DNA of 20,929 bases from Balamuthia mandrillaris. Taxonomy: Eukaryota > Discosea > Longamoebia > Balamuthiidae. The stretch covers positions 1 through 20,929 of the forward strand of contig JAVKOQ010000658.1 of assembly GCA_031835245.1 (NCBI GenBank), given 5' to 3'. Shown here piece by piece: positions 9,459-19,134 of the stretch (position 1 is the stretch's first letter; the number at the start of each line of letters is the position of its first letter). A program made the position numbers and the translations under genes. Under the pieces are notes generated by a model. That model was not told the DNA's origin and did not search any database. It was given only the letters and a program-made list of their open reading frames with translations.

Positions 9459-9854
9459 CTATTCTTGTTTGATGGCAGCACGAACCTTGCCAAAGGGCTG
9501 CCCCGTCTGGCTGGGCGGAGGGTAGGGGATGGTCAGGCAGCTGATCTGCAGGTGAGCGCAGAGCTGCGAGATGACCGAAAGGACAAAGTGCAGGTACACC
9601 GCCAAAAGAAGGGAGAGCAGGGAGTAGAGAACGACCACCTCCACCTTCACCTCCGATGCGCCTTGAAGAGGGAGTTGAGCTGGAAGAAGATGCGGGAAAC
9701 GGAGGAGCAGGAGTTGGATGGAGAGGCCGAGGAGAGGGAGAAGGTGGACAGGGTTCCAGATGTTGTATTCCTCGCGCATGATGCGGGCGATGAGTATCCG
9801 ATTCTAGTTTTTGTGTGAAGAAATGATGAGAAAAAACAAGAAGAAACAAACAGC

Positions 9855-9893
<39 letters not shown>

Positions 9894-10675
9894 ACGAACG
9901 AACGAACGAAAGAACGAAAGAACGAAAGAACGAAAGAAAGAAAGAACGAAAGAAAGAAAGAACGAAAGAAAGAAAGAAAAAACCAACCAAGATGTAAGAG
10001 AACATGACGCCAAGGAAGAACAGGCAGGCGGTCGTATGGGTGATCATTAGTTGCTCCTTAGAGAGATGGAACCAGGCGGAGCAGCTGCCCACCGCTATTG
10101 TCATTGGGAGCAGCATGGAGATGGCCTTCACCAGGCTCTTCTTTTGAAGGTAGACTATGCGGAGCACCGCCATCGTGCTGTTATTGGTTTGGTTTGTCAG
10201 AAGAAATGAAACGAAATGATATAAAAAGCATAAGAGGACATACTTATAGATGGACATGACGATGCCAGCCACAAAGAGGGTGGCGAGGAGAACTCTGTTC
10301 AAAGGGGCTTCAGCAGGCAACACGCCCACAAGAGAGGGAGGAAGATTTGCTCCCAACAACCGCTCCACCGCACTTCCGACTTGAACCGGACCAGACCAAA
10401 AGCTTTGGCCTTGTTTTAGGGAAAAAAAAAAGGATTAGAAACAGTTCCTCAACTACGAGAGAAAGAAACGATAAGAAAGAATAAAAGAAATGTCAGCAGC
10501 AGCTAATCAGTCATTCGACGTTTGAAGTCAAAGTGACTATATTCCTGAATATAAACAGGAACAAAGAAAGCAGCGCTGATGTTTAGAAAAAACAATAGAT
10601 TTTGCAACCTGTTTAACGCGACGAGCATAATAAAGTGCACGCAGCGCAGATAGGGATGCGTTTCACAAAAAAAGC

Positions 10676-10730
<55 letters not shown>

Positions 10731-11712
10731 ACCATATAAACCAGTCACGATCAAGAAAGAGGTCATCACTAATTGCCCTTCTGTAGGATTTCCGACCATT
10801 CCAAGAATGAGCTTTCCTGTGTAAAACCTGTTTCATTTTTTGATATCAGCAAACGTTGGCTCTGCGTTTGATCCCAAAGAGAAGAAATATAAGGAAGAAA
10901 ACAAGTACTCTTCCCAATGCGCCATGATGAATGGCAATGCGATAGCACAAAAGATGAAGAAAGCCTCCCAACCGGTCATCCCTCCTCCATTACTCAACAA
11001 AATGCTTGCCATCTATCAAACAAAATTGAGAACGTAGAAATCGAAGAAGAAGAATAATAACCAGAAGAAGAAAAGAATATCAAGAAGATCAAGAATAAGA
11101 ACAAGAAAGATGATCATACGAACCACCACGAAGAGTGAATCACATCCTTATGATAGAAAATTATAGTTAGTAATATTACGCGAGAGGAAGTGAAGACAGC
11201 AGACAGAAGAGAGGAGGAGAGGGAGGGAAAGAACAGCGAAAGAGAAAAGAGAAAAGATAAGGAAAGGGTAAGGACAAACCATGATCGAAAAGCTCTCCTA
11301 GGGGTGAGGAAGTCCCAGTTCTCCGCGCTTGTCGTCCATCCACGTTGTCAAAGATCTGGTAGAGGTAAACGCCAAGGGCAGCATAGAAGTAGACCCAAGG
11401 TGGGCATGTGCCATTCACGTTGGGACAGAAGTAGAGGATGGTAAGACAGTTGCCTAACAGGAAGAAGAAGCCTGTCAATGTGATCTGTTTTTGTTTTTGT
11501 TCGGCGTTTTTGAGTAAGAAGAGTGATAGCGGAGTGACAGAGAAGAATGGAGAAAGAGAAGAGAGGAGAGGAGAAAAGAGAAAGAAGGGAGCATCGCGAG
11601 AATGAGAAGGACGAAGGCGACGGAAGCAGAGTGGGGAAAAAAGAGGAGAGTGAAGAAAGACATGAACGAGAAGCGACAAGAGAGGGAAAGAGAGAAGCAG
11701 AGAACGGGCGTT

Positions 11713-11754
<42 letters not shown>

Positions 11755-12075
11755 AGAAGAAGAAAGAGAAGAGGATAGAGAAGCGAGAGGAGAAAAGCGG
11801 AAACTAGAGAGCACGCACCATATTAGGACTGTCCGTGTCGAATGAAAGCAGGCATTAAAAGCAACGGTCAGTGTCACCTTGAAACAGAAAAAAACAAGCA
11901 ACGACAGACAGTAAATGGGGAAAGGGGGCACGCACGCCATCCAAATGGGAAACAGGGTCCGGCAGCACCAGTCCCAGTGTTTCTTGAGGAAGAGGTTGGC
12001 GAGGATGGACTTGTCCTCGCCCGAGTACTTGTAGTGCTTCAAGTTGTCCAGCCCTTGCTCCGAAATGTACGGCAT
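9459..12075 (-). CDS. EPT1: Ethanolamine/choline phosphotransferase (CDP-alcohol family)
   Basis: Integral membrane enzyme of the Kennedy pathway that transfers phosphoethanolamine or phosphocholine from the CDP-alcohol to diacylglycerol in ER/Golgi membranes. Nine exons: 12075-11936, 11828-11819, 11484-11280, 11146-11124, 11012-10909, 10827-10733, 10409-10244, 10177-9988 and 9803-9459. They total 1278 nt (425 aa; about 400 in animals), and all phases agree. The start MPYISEQGLDNLKHYKYSG matches the family. The catalytic motif D(x)2DG(x)2AR(x)8G(x)3D(x)3D is complete at D96-D121, with the last Asp supplied by the 23-nt exon. HWEEFYTGKLILG and several hydrophobic segments follow, and the C-terminus keeps the ISQLCAHLQI region. 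The 10-nt exon supplies PNM of the conserved APNMITLTG. It resembles EPT1/SELENOI more than choline enzymes but lacks the selenocysteine tail. The headgroup preference is not certain. Confidence 0.92.
9855..9980 (-). repeat. GAAA/GAAC tetranucleotide array in phosphotransferase intron 8
   Basis: About 125 nt of GAAA units with interspersed GAAC units on the + strand (TTTC/GTTC on the sense strand) fill most of the last intron. The GAAC units cluster in the first half (9894-9935), so the array has internal structure and is not a pure homopolymer-like run. Confidence 0.85.
10680..10727 (-). repeat. (GA)n tract in phosphotransferase intron 6
   Basis: An uninterrupted dinucleotide run of about 46 nt sits immediately downstream (sense orientation) of the GTATATTC donor at 10732. 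The remaining 270 nt of this intron (10410-10679) show no exon that the family would require. Confidence 0.85.
11715..11750 (-). repeat. (GA)n tract in phosphotransferase intron 2
   Basis: A GA dinucleotide run lies inside a wider 330-nt purine-rich intron (about 11490-11818; pyrimidine-rich on the sense strand). It lies just downstream of the 10-nt exon. Confidence 0.8.
11819..11828 (-). other. 10-nt microexon of the phosphotransferase gene
   Basis: On the minus strand GGACAG precedes TCCTAATATG and GTGCGTG follows. With the two bases GC from exon 1 this reads Ala-Pro-Asn-Met and joins in phase to Ile-Thr-Leu-Thr-Gly, restoring the family-conserved APN(L/M)IT segment at the first membrane helix. 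Without it two universally present residues would be missing. Confidence 0.85.
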
Positions 12076-12300
12076 GCTGATGCGTGCGTGGGACACCTAC
12101 GTTGTTCAACTGAGCCTCTCTTTCTTGGGTGCGTGTGAAGGGAATCACACACACAGTTTTAAAAAAATAAAATAAAAAATTAAAAAAGGGGAGCAGCAAA
12201 GCGTCGATTGGGAGGCGAGCGGCAAGCGTTCGGCAGCCGTAGCAAGTATAATTCTTGTACTGCGCAAGGATGATCGATCTTTGCTGCTGCTTGTTTTTTC

Positions 12301-12330
12301 GCTACGCTGCGCTACACTGCACTACGCTGA
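12301..12330. repeat. Three-copy 10-bp tandem repeat
   Basis: Three consecutive decamers, GCTACGCTGC, GCTACACTGC and ACTACGCTGA, differ from each other at one to three positions. The repeat lies about 225 nt upstream of the phosphotransferase start. Confidence 0.7.
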
Positions 12331-12631
12331 TTCGACTCCGCTCCCCGCACCGGTGTTGCTGTTTTGTGTGTGGGGGAACGCAAAAAAAAAAAGAAAGAAA
12401 AGAAAAGAAAAACCTCCAAAAAAAAAAAAACTGAAATGAAATGAATAGGAATGAATGGGAATGAATGGTAAAAAAAAAAAATAAAAGTAAAGAAAAAAGA
12501 AAAAAAGAAGGCGAGGATGACAGGAGAGAAAGGAAAGAAAAAAAACATGGAAAGAAAGAATATAAATATATATACATGACAGAAAAGAAATGGAAAGGGA
12601 AAAAAGGGCAGCAAAAAAAGTCCCTGCGCTT

Positions 12632-12651
12632 CCCTGCTAATTCCAGCAGGG
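12632..12651. other. 7-bp perfect inverted repeat
   Basis: CCCTGCT and AGCAGGG are separated by six bases (AATTCC), forming a perfect hairpin stem. It lies 9 nt before the exact TGTCGACA at 12660-12667. Confidence 0.6.
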
Positions 12652-12659
12652 AAAATTAG

Positions 12660-12923
12660 TGTCGACAAGGACTACCCCCTAACCCAACCATTGCGCGTTG
12701 GTCATATAATGAAAAAATGAAAAATGAAAAAATAAAGGTGACAGCTCGACAGGGTAAATGAAATAAACTTCAGCTCCTTGTGGAGCTGTTTTCGTTCACG
12801 CGTGCTGCAGAAAGGGGAAGGGGACCTAATTGTCGACAAATAATCGTGTGTCCGCGGAAAATCGGTCGTGCAGAGCGTGCGGTGGATTGCTGCAGCGATT
12901 CCTGGAAAGCGGATGTGTCGACA
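12660..12923. promoter_or_regulatory. Three exact TGTCGACA palindromes
   Basis: Exact copies lie at 12660-12667, 12831-12838 and 12916-12923, in a spacer that otherwise lacks repeats of this length. The same 8-mer occurs in three other spacers of this window. The last copy is 317 nt before the CID-gene ATG, so an unseen 5' leader intron is possible. Confidence 0.45.
12771..12788. other. 7-bp hairpin with TTGT loop followed by TTTT
   Basis: CAGCTCC-TTGT-GGAGCTG is a perfect stem with a four-base loop, followed directly by TTTTCG on the + strand. The shape recalls an RNA 3'-end hairpin or a Pol III stop, but the upstream part shows no recognisable RNA. Confidence 0.5.
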
Positions 12924-13239
12924 TAAATCACCTTAAAAAGGTAAACCGTTAAAATTCTTAATTTTTAGAAATCTGAAAAGAAGTTATTCAAAGAGAGAAA
13001 AGAAAAGAAAAGAAAAGAAATCTGCCTCTCGATTTCGATTGGAACCTTTTCGATTGGTTTTTTTTTTTGTTAAAACAACGAAAAAAAAAGAGGTACCATG
13101 GCTTGTTTCCTCTCTCTCTCTCCTTCGCTTCCTTTAACGACGAACTAACCTGCTTTTTTTTTTTTAAAAAAAAAAGATATCTAAAAACGTAGAGAGAGCC
13201 ACTGTTTTTATTTTATTTATTATTTTTTTTTTCGATACG

Positions 13240-15381
13240 ATGGACGACACCCAAACGGAGGCGTTAGACCGCTGGGAAAACGCACTGCGTCACTTGACCG
13301 AGTCTCGCAACGCCATCGCTCACGCCACCAAGTTGGCCGTGGACAATGCTGCCCTCCACACAGAGCTCTTCTCTCTTCTCTATGACCGACTAGAAAGAGT
13401 ACTTCGCTTCTCCTTTTAAAAAGCATTTTTTTCTCGTTTCTTCTTCTTCTTCTTCTTCTTCTTCTCTTTCTCTCCCTCTCTCTTCCTCCTCCTCCTCCTC
13501 CTCCTCTCTCTCTCTCTCTCTAACCGCTTTATTTATTTTTTAAATATTAGTCTTCACACAAACGAAGGAGAGCTTTATTCTATTTACTGGACTCGATCTG
13601 TCAAACGGCACTCAAACACAAAGAACAAAAGAAACAACGACAGCAAAAACTGCGCAGCAACAGCAAAGAAAGAGAGGAGCGAGAAGAAGAGGAAGAGGAA
13701 GAAGAGGCAGATAGAGTGGAAAATAATGGAATCAACGAGGAAGAAGCAGAAAACATCAAGTTGTTGGAGGGCTTCCGTCTTTTGGTGGAACGCAACTTGG
13801 GCGGCATTATTGCCGCAATGCTCAGCGACAACAAGAAGGAGAGAATGATGCTGTTGAGTGGTGTTGGAGGTAATAGCAAAGACGAGGCTGCCGCCGCCGC
13901 GGCAGCATATGATCAACAAGTGAAACACACTCGTTCTGCTGTTCAAAAGGTTTTCCTTTCTTTTCTTGCTCTCTTCTTTCCCCCTTTTTTCCTTCAGTTC
14001 TTTCCCCCCTTTTTTTCTTCTCTTTTCATTATTTTTATTTAACAAAACAAAAAAACAGGTGTTTGAGGTGTGGACAAAGAGAGGAGTCTTTTCAAGAGCA
14101 GCTTTGCAGAATGTTTGTCAGAGTACAGAAGGAGCTTTCTTGTATGTATTCCCCCCCTCCCCCCCTCCCCTCTCCACGCTTTCTTTTCTCTGTTTTTGAT
14201 TGTAACTTTTGCTCTCTCTCTCTCTCTCATTCCATAATGTTCTCTTCAAAAGGACTCAGAAATCAAATGCTGAGAAACGTAAGCATCAAAGCCCAAGCGT
14301 CGAAAGTTGTCTTCGCGAAATCGAAGAGGAGCGAAAAGAGGTACAAAATCTTCCCCCCTTCTCATTTCTTTTCCCTCTTTCAAATAAGTTTTTATCAAAA
14401 AATCTAATCCTTTCAAAACAGCACAAACGACTAAAGCTGGAAAGGGCTTTGCGGCCGCAACTCGAAAACGGAGAATACGTTGACGAGTTTGAAGAAATGT
14501 GGGAAAGAGCTTCTCCATTGGCCCATTACGCTCGTCTCTTTCCTCCATCCTCATCTGCTTCCTCATCTCTTTCTTCATCTTCTGCTTCTTCTTCTTCTGC
14601 TTCTTCTTCTTTTTCTGCTTCTTTTCCGGAACATCAACAACATTTTAGCAACAGCAGCAACAACAAATCCAATCAACGAACGGTTTTTTTCTCGTTTGAC
14701 AACACCAACTTTAAAGGAACAGACCATTTAGGTTCCACAACGAAAGAAAGTAAGCAAAATAGTAACAGCAACAAAAGATTTCGTTCCGACAATAGCCTAT
14801 CATCTTCATACGTGAATGGAGATTCCTCCTCCACCGAAAACACGCCTTCTCCTGGAGACACCACTCCGTCTCCTCTTTCTTCCGGTTCCACAAATGCTTC
14901 TTCTTCATCATCATCTTCCTCCTCCATTTTATCAACAAGCAACAAACCATCTTCTGTACCAACGCCATCTCCATCCCTTTCAACCACCGCAACAACTTCA
15001 ACCAGTAAAACAGGATTATTACCTCTTCCTCATCCTCCTCCATTTGCTTCCTCCCCTCTTCCATCCAAAATGGTCTCGTCCGCTTCACTCATGTGGGGAC
15101 CAACCCCACCATCGCTTCCTCTTCCCCCTTTTCTTCGTCCGTTGCCGTTTCAACCGTTTGCTGCTTCCGTTTCTCCGTTGAACACCCCTTTCCCTTTCCC
15201 CCCTCAACCTTCCTTTCCGGCGGCGTTTCCGTTTCGTCCGCCGCCTTCTCTTCCCTCTTCCGTTTCGGCGGCTCTCCTTCTCAATCGAACGTTCACTGCT
15301 GCCGCTACCGCTGCTGCGTCTTCTTCTTCCTCCACTTCGCTTACCGCTGCGTCTTCTTCCTCTTCTTCAACGTCTTCCTAG
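13240..15381 (+). CDS. CID-domain protein, RNA polymerase II CTD-binding type
   Basis: Five exons, 13240-13398, 13551-13949, 14059-14141, 14253-14340 and 14422-15381, give 562 aa with consistent phases. The N-terminal ~215 residues read as a CTD-interacting domain of the Pcf11/Rtt103/SCAF/RPRD group. It has ALRHLTESRNAIAHATKLAV, LHTELFSLLYDRLER and KRRRALFYLLDSICQTALKH; after an insert come ERNLGGIIAAML and HTRSAVQKVFEVWTKRGVFS. Such domains bind the phosphorylated CTD heptad and couple transcription to termination or splicing in the nucleus. The domain is interrupted by an acidic insert (about 76-100) and a Gly/Ala-rich loop near 155-175. A short basic/acidic helical region ends with EYVDEFEEMWERASPLAHYA. 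The last 270 residues are Ser-, Asn- and Pro-rich and probably disordered. I cannot pick one family member. It is convergent with the WD40 gene, 114 nt between stops. Confidence 0.82.
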
Positions 15382-15495
15382 ACTCACCTCACAAGAAAAA
15401 ATGTATATCAACGCTTTGAATCCACAAAAAGAAAGAAAAGAAAAGAAAATGAAAGGAAAGCTGTAAAAAAAAACAATGTTTTGCTTTTCGTTCTT

Positions 15496-18400
15496 TTAAA
15501 ACAAAGATGTAAAAGAAGGAGTAAAACTCGCATACTCTCTTTCTTCTTCCTCCTCTTCCTCCGACTCTTCCTCTTCTCTATCGCTCGCTGCCTCGTTCAA
15601 ATCCACCGCAAAGTTCCATATCTTCAGGGTGTGATCCGCCGAGGCGGTGACCAAGCGCTGCGAGGAGAACTGCAGCCAATAGATCGAGTTGATGTGTCGC
15701 TGCATGGGATGTCCCAATTCGTAGCTCGTCGGCACTCTCCATTCCCTCTTCCCTCTTCCCTTGTTTCTTTCTTCTTTCTCTTCTTTGCTTTGAGGGGTGG
15801 GGTTGGCCCAAAAGTCTTCGGACATGAGCGAGGCAGAGGCATCGCGAGAGGTGAAGTTGAGAGGAGACCAAACGCGAACGGAGTTGTCCCTCGAGCCGGT
15901 GACCAAGCGGTTGAAGTCGAATTGGAGGCTCCAAATGCGATCGCGATGGCCCACTAAAGATTGACTCTTAAAATAAGAGTTATCTCCTAAAGACAATCCA
16001 CGTTTGTTGTTGTGTTTAACGCATTGTTCTTCTTCTTCTTCTTCGTCTTCTTTGATTTTCGTGTCTTCATCGTGTTCGTCGTTTTCGTTTTCGTGCTCGT
16101 TCTCATCATCTTCTATTTCTTCATCGTCGTTTTCTTCGGAGGAAGCGAGCAGCTTTGTCGTTTTTGTGTTGGTTGTTGTGGAAGAAGAGGAGGAAGGAGA
16201 ACCAGAAGGAAACATGGAAGAACGATGAGGATGAAAGAGAGGACGGTACTGGTGATTGTGACGATTGGGATGATGATGGTGATGATGAGAATGATGAGGA
16301 GAAGTAGCATGATGAAAAGGAGGATAAAGATAGCCAGAAGAAGAGGGGGCAGGAGGAAGAGCAACAGAGGAAGAAGGGACAGAAGAAAGAGGAGGTTTTC
16401 GTAAAGGAGAAAGCGAAGTCAAAGAAGAAAGAGAGAAGGAATTTTGAGAAGAAGGAGAAGTTCCAGCAAATGGAAAAGAAGAAAGATTCGAAGAGGCATT
16501 TGAAGATGAAGAAATATGAGAAGTCGGAGAACCAGAAGAACGATAAACGTAATGCGAAGGAGGAGGTGAGGAACTAAAATAATCGCTCGAGGAGAAGACG
16601 GGAACAGAGACAACTGGTTGTGATGTCCTCCGTAAGTCGTAAATGTGAACGCTGAACTCTCCAGAAGGCCCATCATCTCCCGCCACGATCAACTTGTTTA
16701 TGTTTCTCTTCAAGTTGAACTGCATCGCCATCACTTTTGTCAATCCTGTTTGAAAATAAGCCACACATTCACTTTCTTCTCCGCTTGAAGAAGAAGCAAG
16801 GGAACGAGGAGGAACTCGTCCATCCCAAACTTTGATGCATCCATCACTCCCACCGGAGAGAATGTATCCCGATTCTTCGTCCATTTGCAGACATCGTAAC
16901 GTCGAAACATCATGAAACGTTCTTATGCACTTTCCCGAGGAAGTTGAAGACGAAGATGTTGTGCTCATTTCTCCTCCTCGTTGCAAGTCCCAAAGCTTTA
17001 ACGTCATATCTAAAGAACAAGAAATTAGTTGATTAGATTTCTCGTTCACTCGTATCATTTGAACAGAGTTTCCGTGAGAATCATCGTTTGTGGTTACATT
17101 CGAGTTTGTCTGTTGAGCAGCGCTTCTGCCTGCATTGTTCCCAAAAACAGCTCTCAAGTATCGTTTTGTGTTGATGCTTTCGAATGATTGAGACCATACT
17201 TTGATCGTTCGGTCACATGAACATGTATAAAGCAATTCGTCTGTTCCACATTCTGCTTCTTCGTCATCGCCTTCTTGTTCCCGAGTTTGTTGTTTGCTCT
17301 TTTTATGCTTTTTGGTCTTGTTTGTTTTACGCCTTCTTACTTGTTGTTCATCGCGATGTTTTCTTCCCAATTGAATGCAGTTAACTGCGCCGTCGTGGGC
17401 CTTCATGTCTGCGTGAAAATTTCCTGTGTCTAAGTCCCATCTTGCTAATACTCCTTTGGCGTTGCCGCTCCAAAGTTGTCGCTTCTCTTCTGAGAATTGG
17501 ATGCAGTAAGCTCGCCTGTCGGAGAGTAGTGTTGTCACAGAGCAATTGCCTTTTGTTTTTTTGAGATATGATGAAGTGAAGGAGAGAGTGAAGAGTTAGG
17601 AGAAAGAGAAAGAAATGAAAAGACAAGTAAAGAGAACAAAGTTTCTAACCTAATCCCCAGTTACGTTCAAGTTTGCACTGCTTCACAAATATCATTCTCC
17701 ATTCTTTACGTCGCGTTGGAACAACAGCCGCCATCTTTTCGCTCGACTTGTCACTCCCATTTTCTCCTCTTTCTTTCTCTTTCTCTTGCTCTATTTCTAT
17801 TTGTCTTTCTTTGTTCGTTTCCGTTGTTGGGGGTAGTTTATGCATTTCACGGGATGTAGATCGTCCCCTTTTTAATCTTTTTCTTCTCTTTCTTCCCCCT
17901 CCCAACAAATAGTCTTTTCTTGTTGAACTTTCGCTTACATCTTCGTCGTCATCGTCGTCGTCGTCTTCTTCGTATTGTGAATAAACATTTTGCTGTTGTA
18001 ATTCTTCCTCATGAATAGCTCTCTTCCCAAAATAATAGAAGCAAAGACTCCTCCTATTATTTTAAACCAAAATAATCAGAGAAAGAGAGAGAATGCGATA
18101 GGAGAAAGCAAAACAGAAAAGGAAAAGATCAGAAGAGAATACCAAAGAGAATTGTCAAGAACGAGCAGACGAAGCTGGCGATTGAGCACTGAAATGGTGA
18201 GAAGAAGTTCTTTTGGGGGCAAGAAAGAAAGAACCAGTAATATGAGTTCTGTTATAGTGGATGGTTTGTGTTTGTGTTTTTAAATGTGAGTAAAAGAAAA
18301 GAGAAGAGGAGCAACAGAGCAAAATAAAAGAGAAAAAAAAAATGAAACCTTTAAACAAAAGAAAAGGAAAAACGAAAACGAAAAAATAGAGAAAGAAAAA

Positions 18401-19134
18401 AAGAGGTTGACAAAAGCAGAGAAGAGAAGAGAAGAGAAGAGAACCATGAGGCAACACGCCAAGAAAGCCGCAAGTATTAGTTTCCAAATCCAAGTTATGT
18501 TTTTGCTTTCACACCCAAACACGAAACAACCAACAAAAAACAAAGCATTTAGATAAGAGAGCAGAAAACGAGAGGAGAGTGAGTGAGAGAGAACATGAGG
18601 AGAGAAGCAAAAAAACGAAAAAGCGAGAGAGAACTAGAGAGACAGAGAGACAGAGAGACAGAGAGCAGAGAGACAGAGAAAGACAGAGAGACAGAGAGCA
18701 GAGAGACAGAGATGAGAGAAGAGAGAATGAAGGAATGCGAGAAGTAGGGAAGCATAGGAGCAGAGAAGCAGAGAAAGGAAAGGAGATGGCGTGAGAGAGC
18801 AGAGAGAAGAGAGGAGCAGGGGAGCAGAGTGAAAAAAACAAACCGAAAACGCAAAGTAGTGTCCCAAATTATCAATGGCAGAGTGAAGAGCCAGGGAAAG
18901 CTCGTCCATCTTGTGGATGAGCTGCAAAGGGACCGAGGCGGGCGTGCGGTAGGCCGCGTTCTTGAGGAAGCGTTCCTTCAAGAGGTGGTCCAGCGTGGCA
19001 ATCTCGCTGCGAACCCTGTTGAGCTGATCGGCTGCTTCATGGATGACCTGCGCAAAGTCCTCTTCTTCTTCCTTTTGTGGAGGAGGAGGAGAAGGAGAAG
19101 GAGAAGAGGAAGGAGAAGGAGAGTCTTCCTCCAT
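15496..19134 (-). CDS. F-box/WD40-repeat protein with uncertain N-terminus
   Basis: Secure part, three exons: 18188-18143 and 18053-17650, then 17549-15496. The first two read LNRQLRLLVLDNSLW and RSLCFYYFGKR, the end of an F-box. An acidic and Lys/Arg-rich insert follows, then WRMIFVKQCKLERNWGLG, the usual linker between an F-box and a WD40 propeller. WD repeats follow (ELLYTCSCDRTIKVW, LISCSLDMTLKLWDL, ILSGGSDGCIKVWDG, LVTGSRDNSVRVW, LVTASADHTLKIW). A long Ser-, His- and Glu-rich insert separates the later blades. Such proteins are substrate receptors of SCF ubiquitin ligases. Upstream I add 19134-18844 (MEEDSPSP start, helical) and 18505-18445; phases then fit and the total is 951 aa. The 61-nt exon does not look like a good F-box helix 1. 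In another frame, with a donor at 18850, it encodes a membrane segment (WIWKLILAAFLACC). The first two exons could therefore belong to a separate small membrane protein. Confidence 0.72.
18511..18843 (-). repeat. GA/CAGAGA-rich intron 1 of the F-box/WD40 gene
   Basis: GACAGAGA and GAGAGCAGAGA units (about 18625-18720) occupy this intron on the + strand, CT-rich on the sense strand. No exon is recognisable inside it. Confidence 0.65.

Larger units (their letters stand above)
12076..13239. other. Largest gene-free stretch: divergent upstream region
   Basis: No protein gene is supported in these 1.16 kb between the divergent phosphotransferase and CID-domain genes. The parts are: a moderately complex stretch 12190-12360 that includes a 10-bp tandem repeat; an A-rich stretch 12380-12620; a unique-looking block 12620-12960 with two perfect hairpins and three exact TGTCGACA palindromes; then AT-rich sequence with poly-T and poly-A runs up to the CID gene start. 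The unique block could be distal promoter or a small non-coding RNA. I could not match it to a tRNA, 5S or spliceosomal snRNA. Confidence 0.6.

Noticed and set aside
10503-10670. Minus-strand frame with hydrophobic stretch (LVALNRLQNLLFFLN, VPVYIQEYSHF) inside the phosphotransferase
   Set aside because: The family alignment runs straight from GLYG (exon 6) to QSFWSGP (exon 7) in phase, so this lies in an intron.
12302-12668. Minus-strand Phe/Ser-rich frames in the large spacer
   Set aside because: They come from A-rich sequence read as TTT/TTC. No family resemblance and no splice structure were seen.
12771-12788. Histone-type 3' stem-loop
   Set aside because: The stem CAGCTCC/GGAGCTG does not match the conserved histone hairpin sequence, and no histone gene is adjacent.
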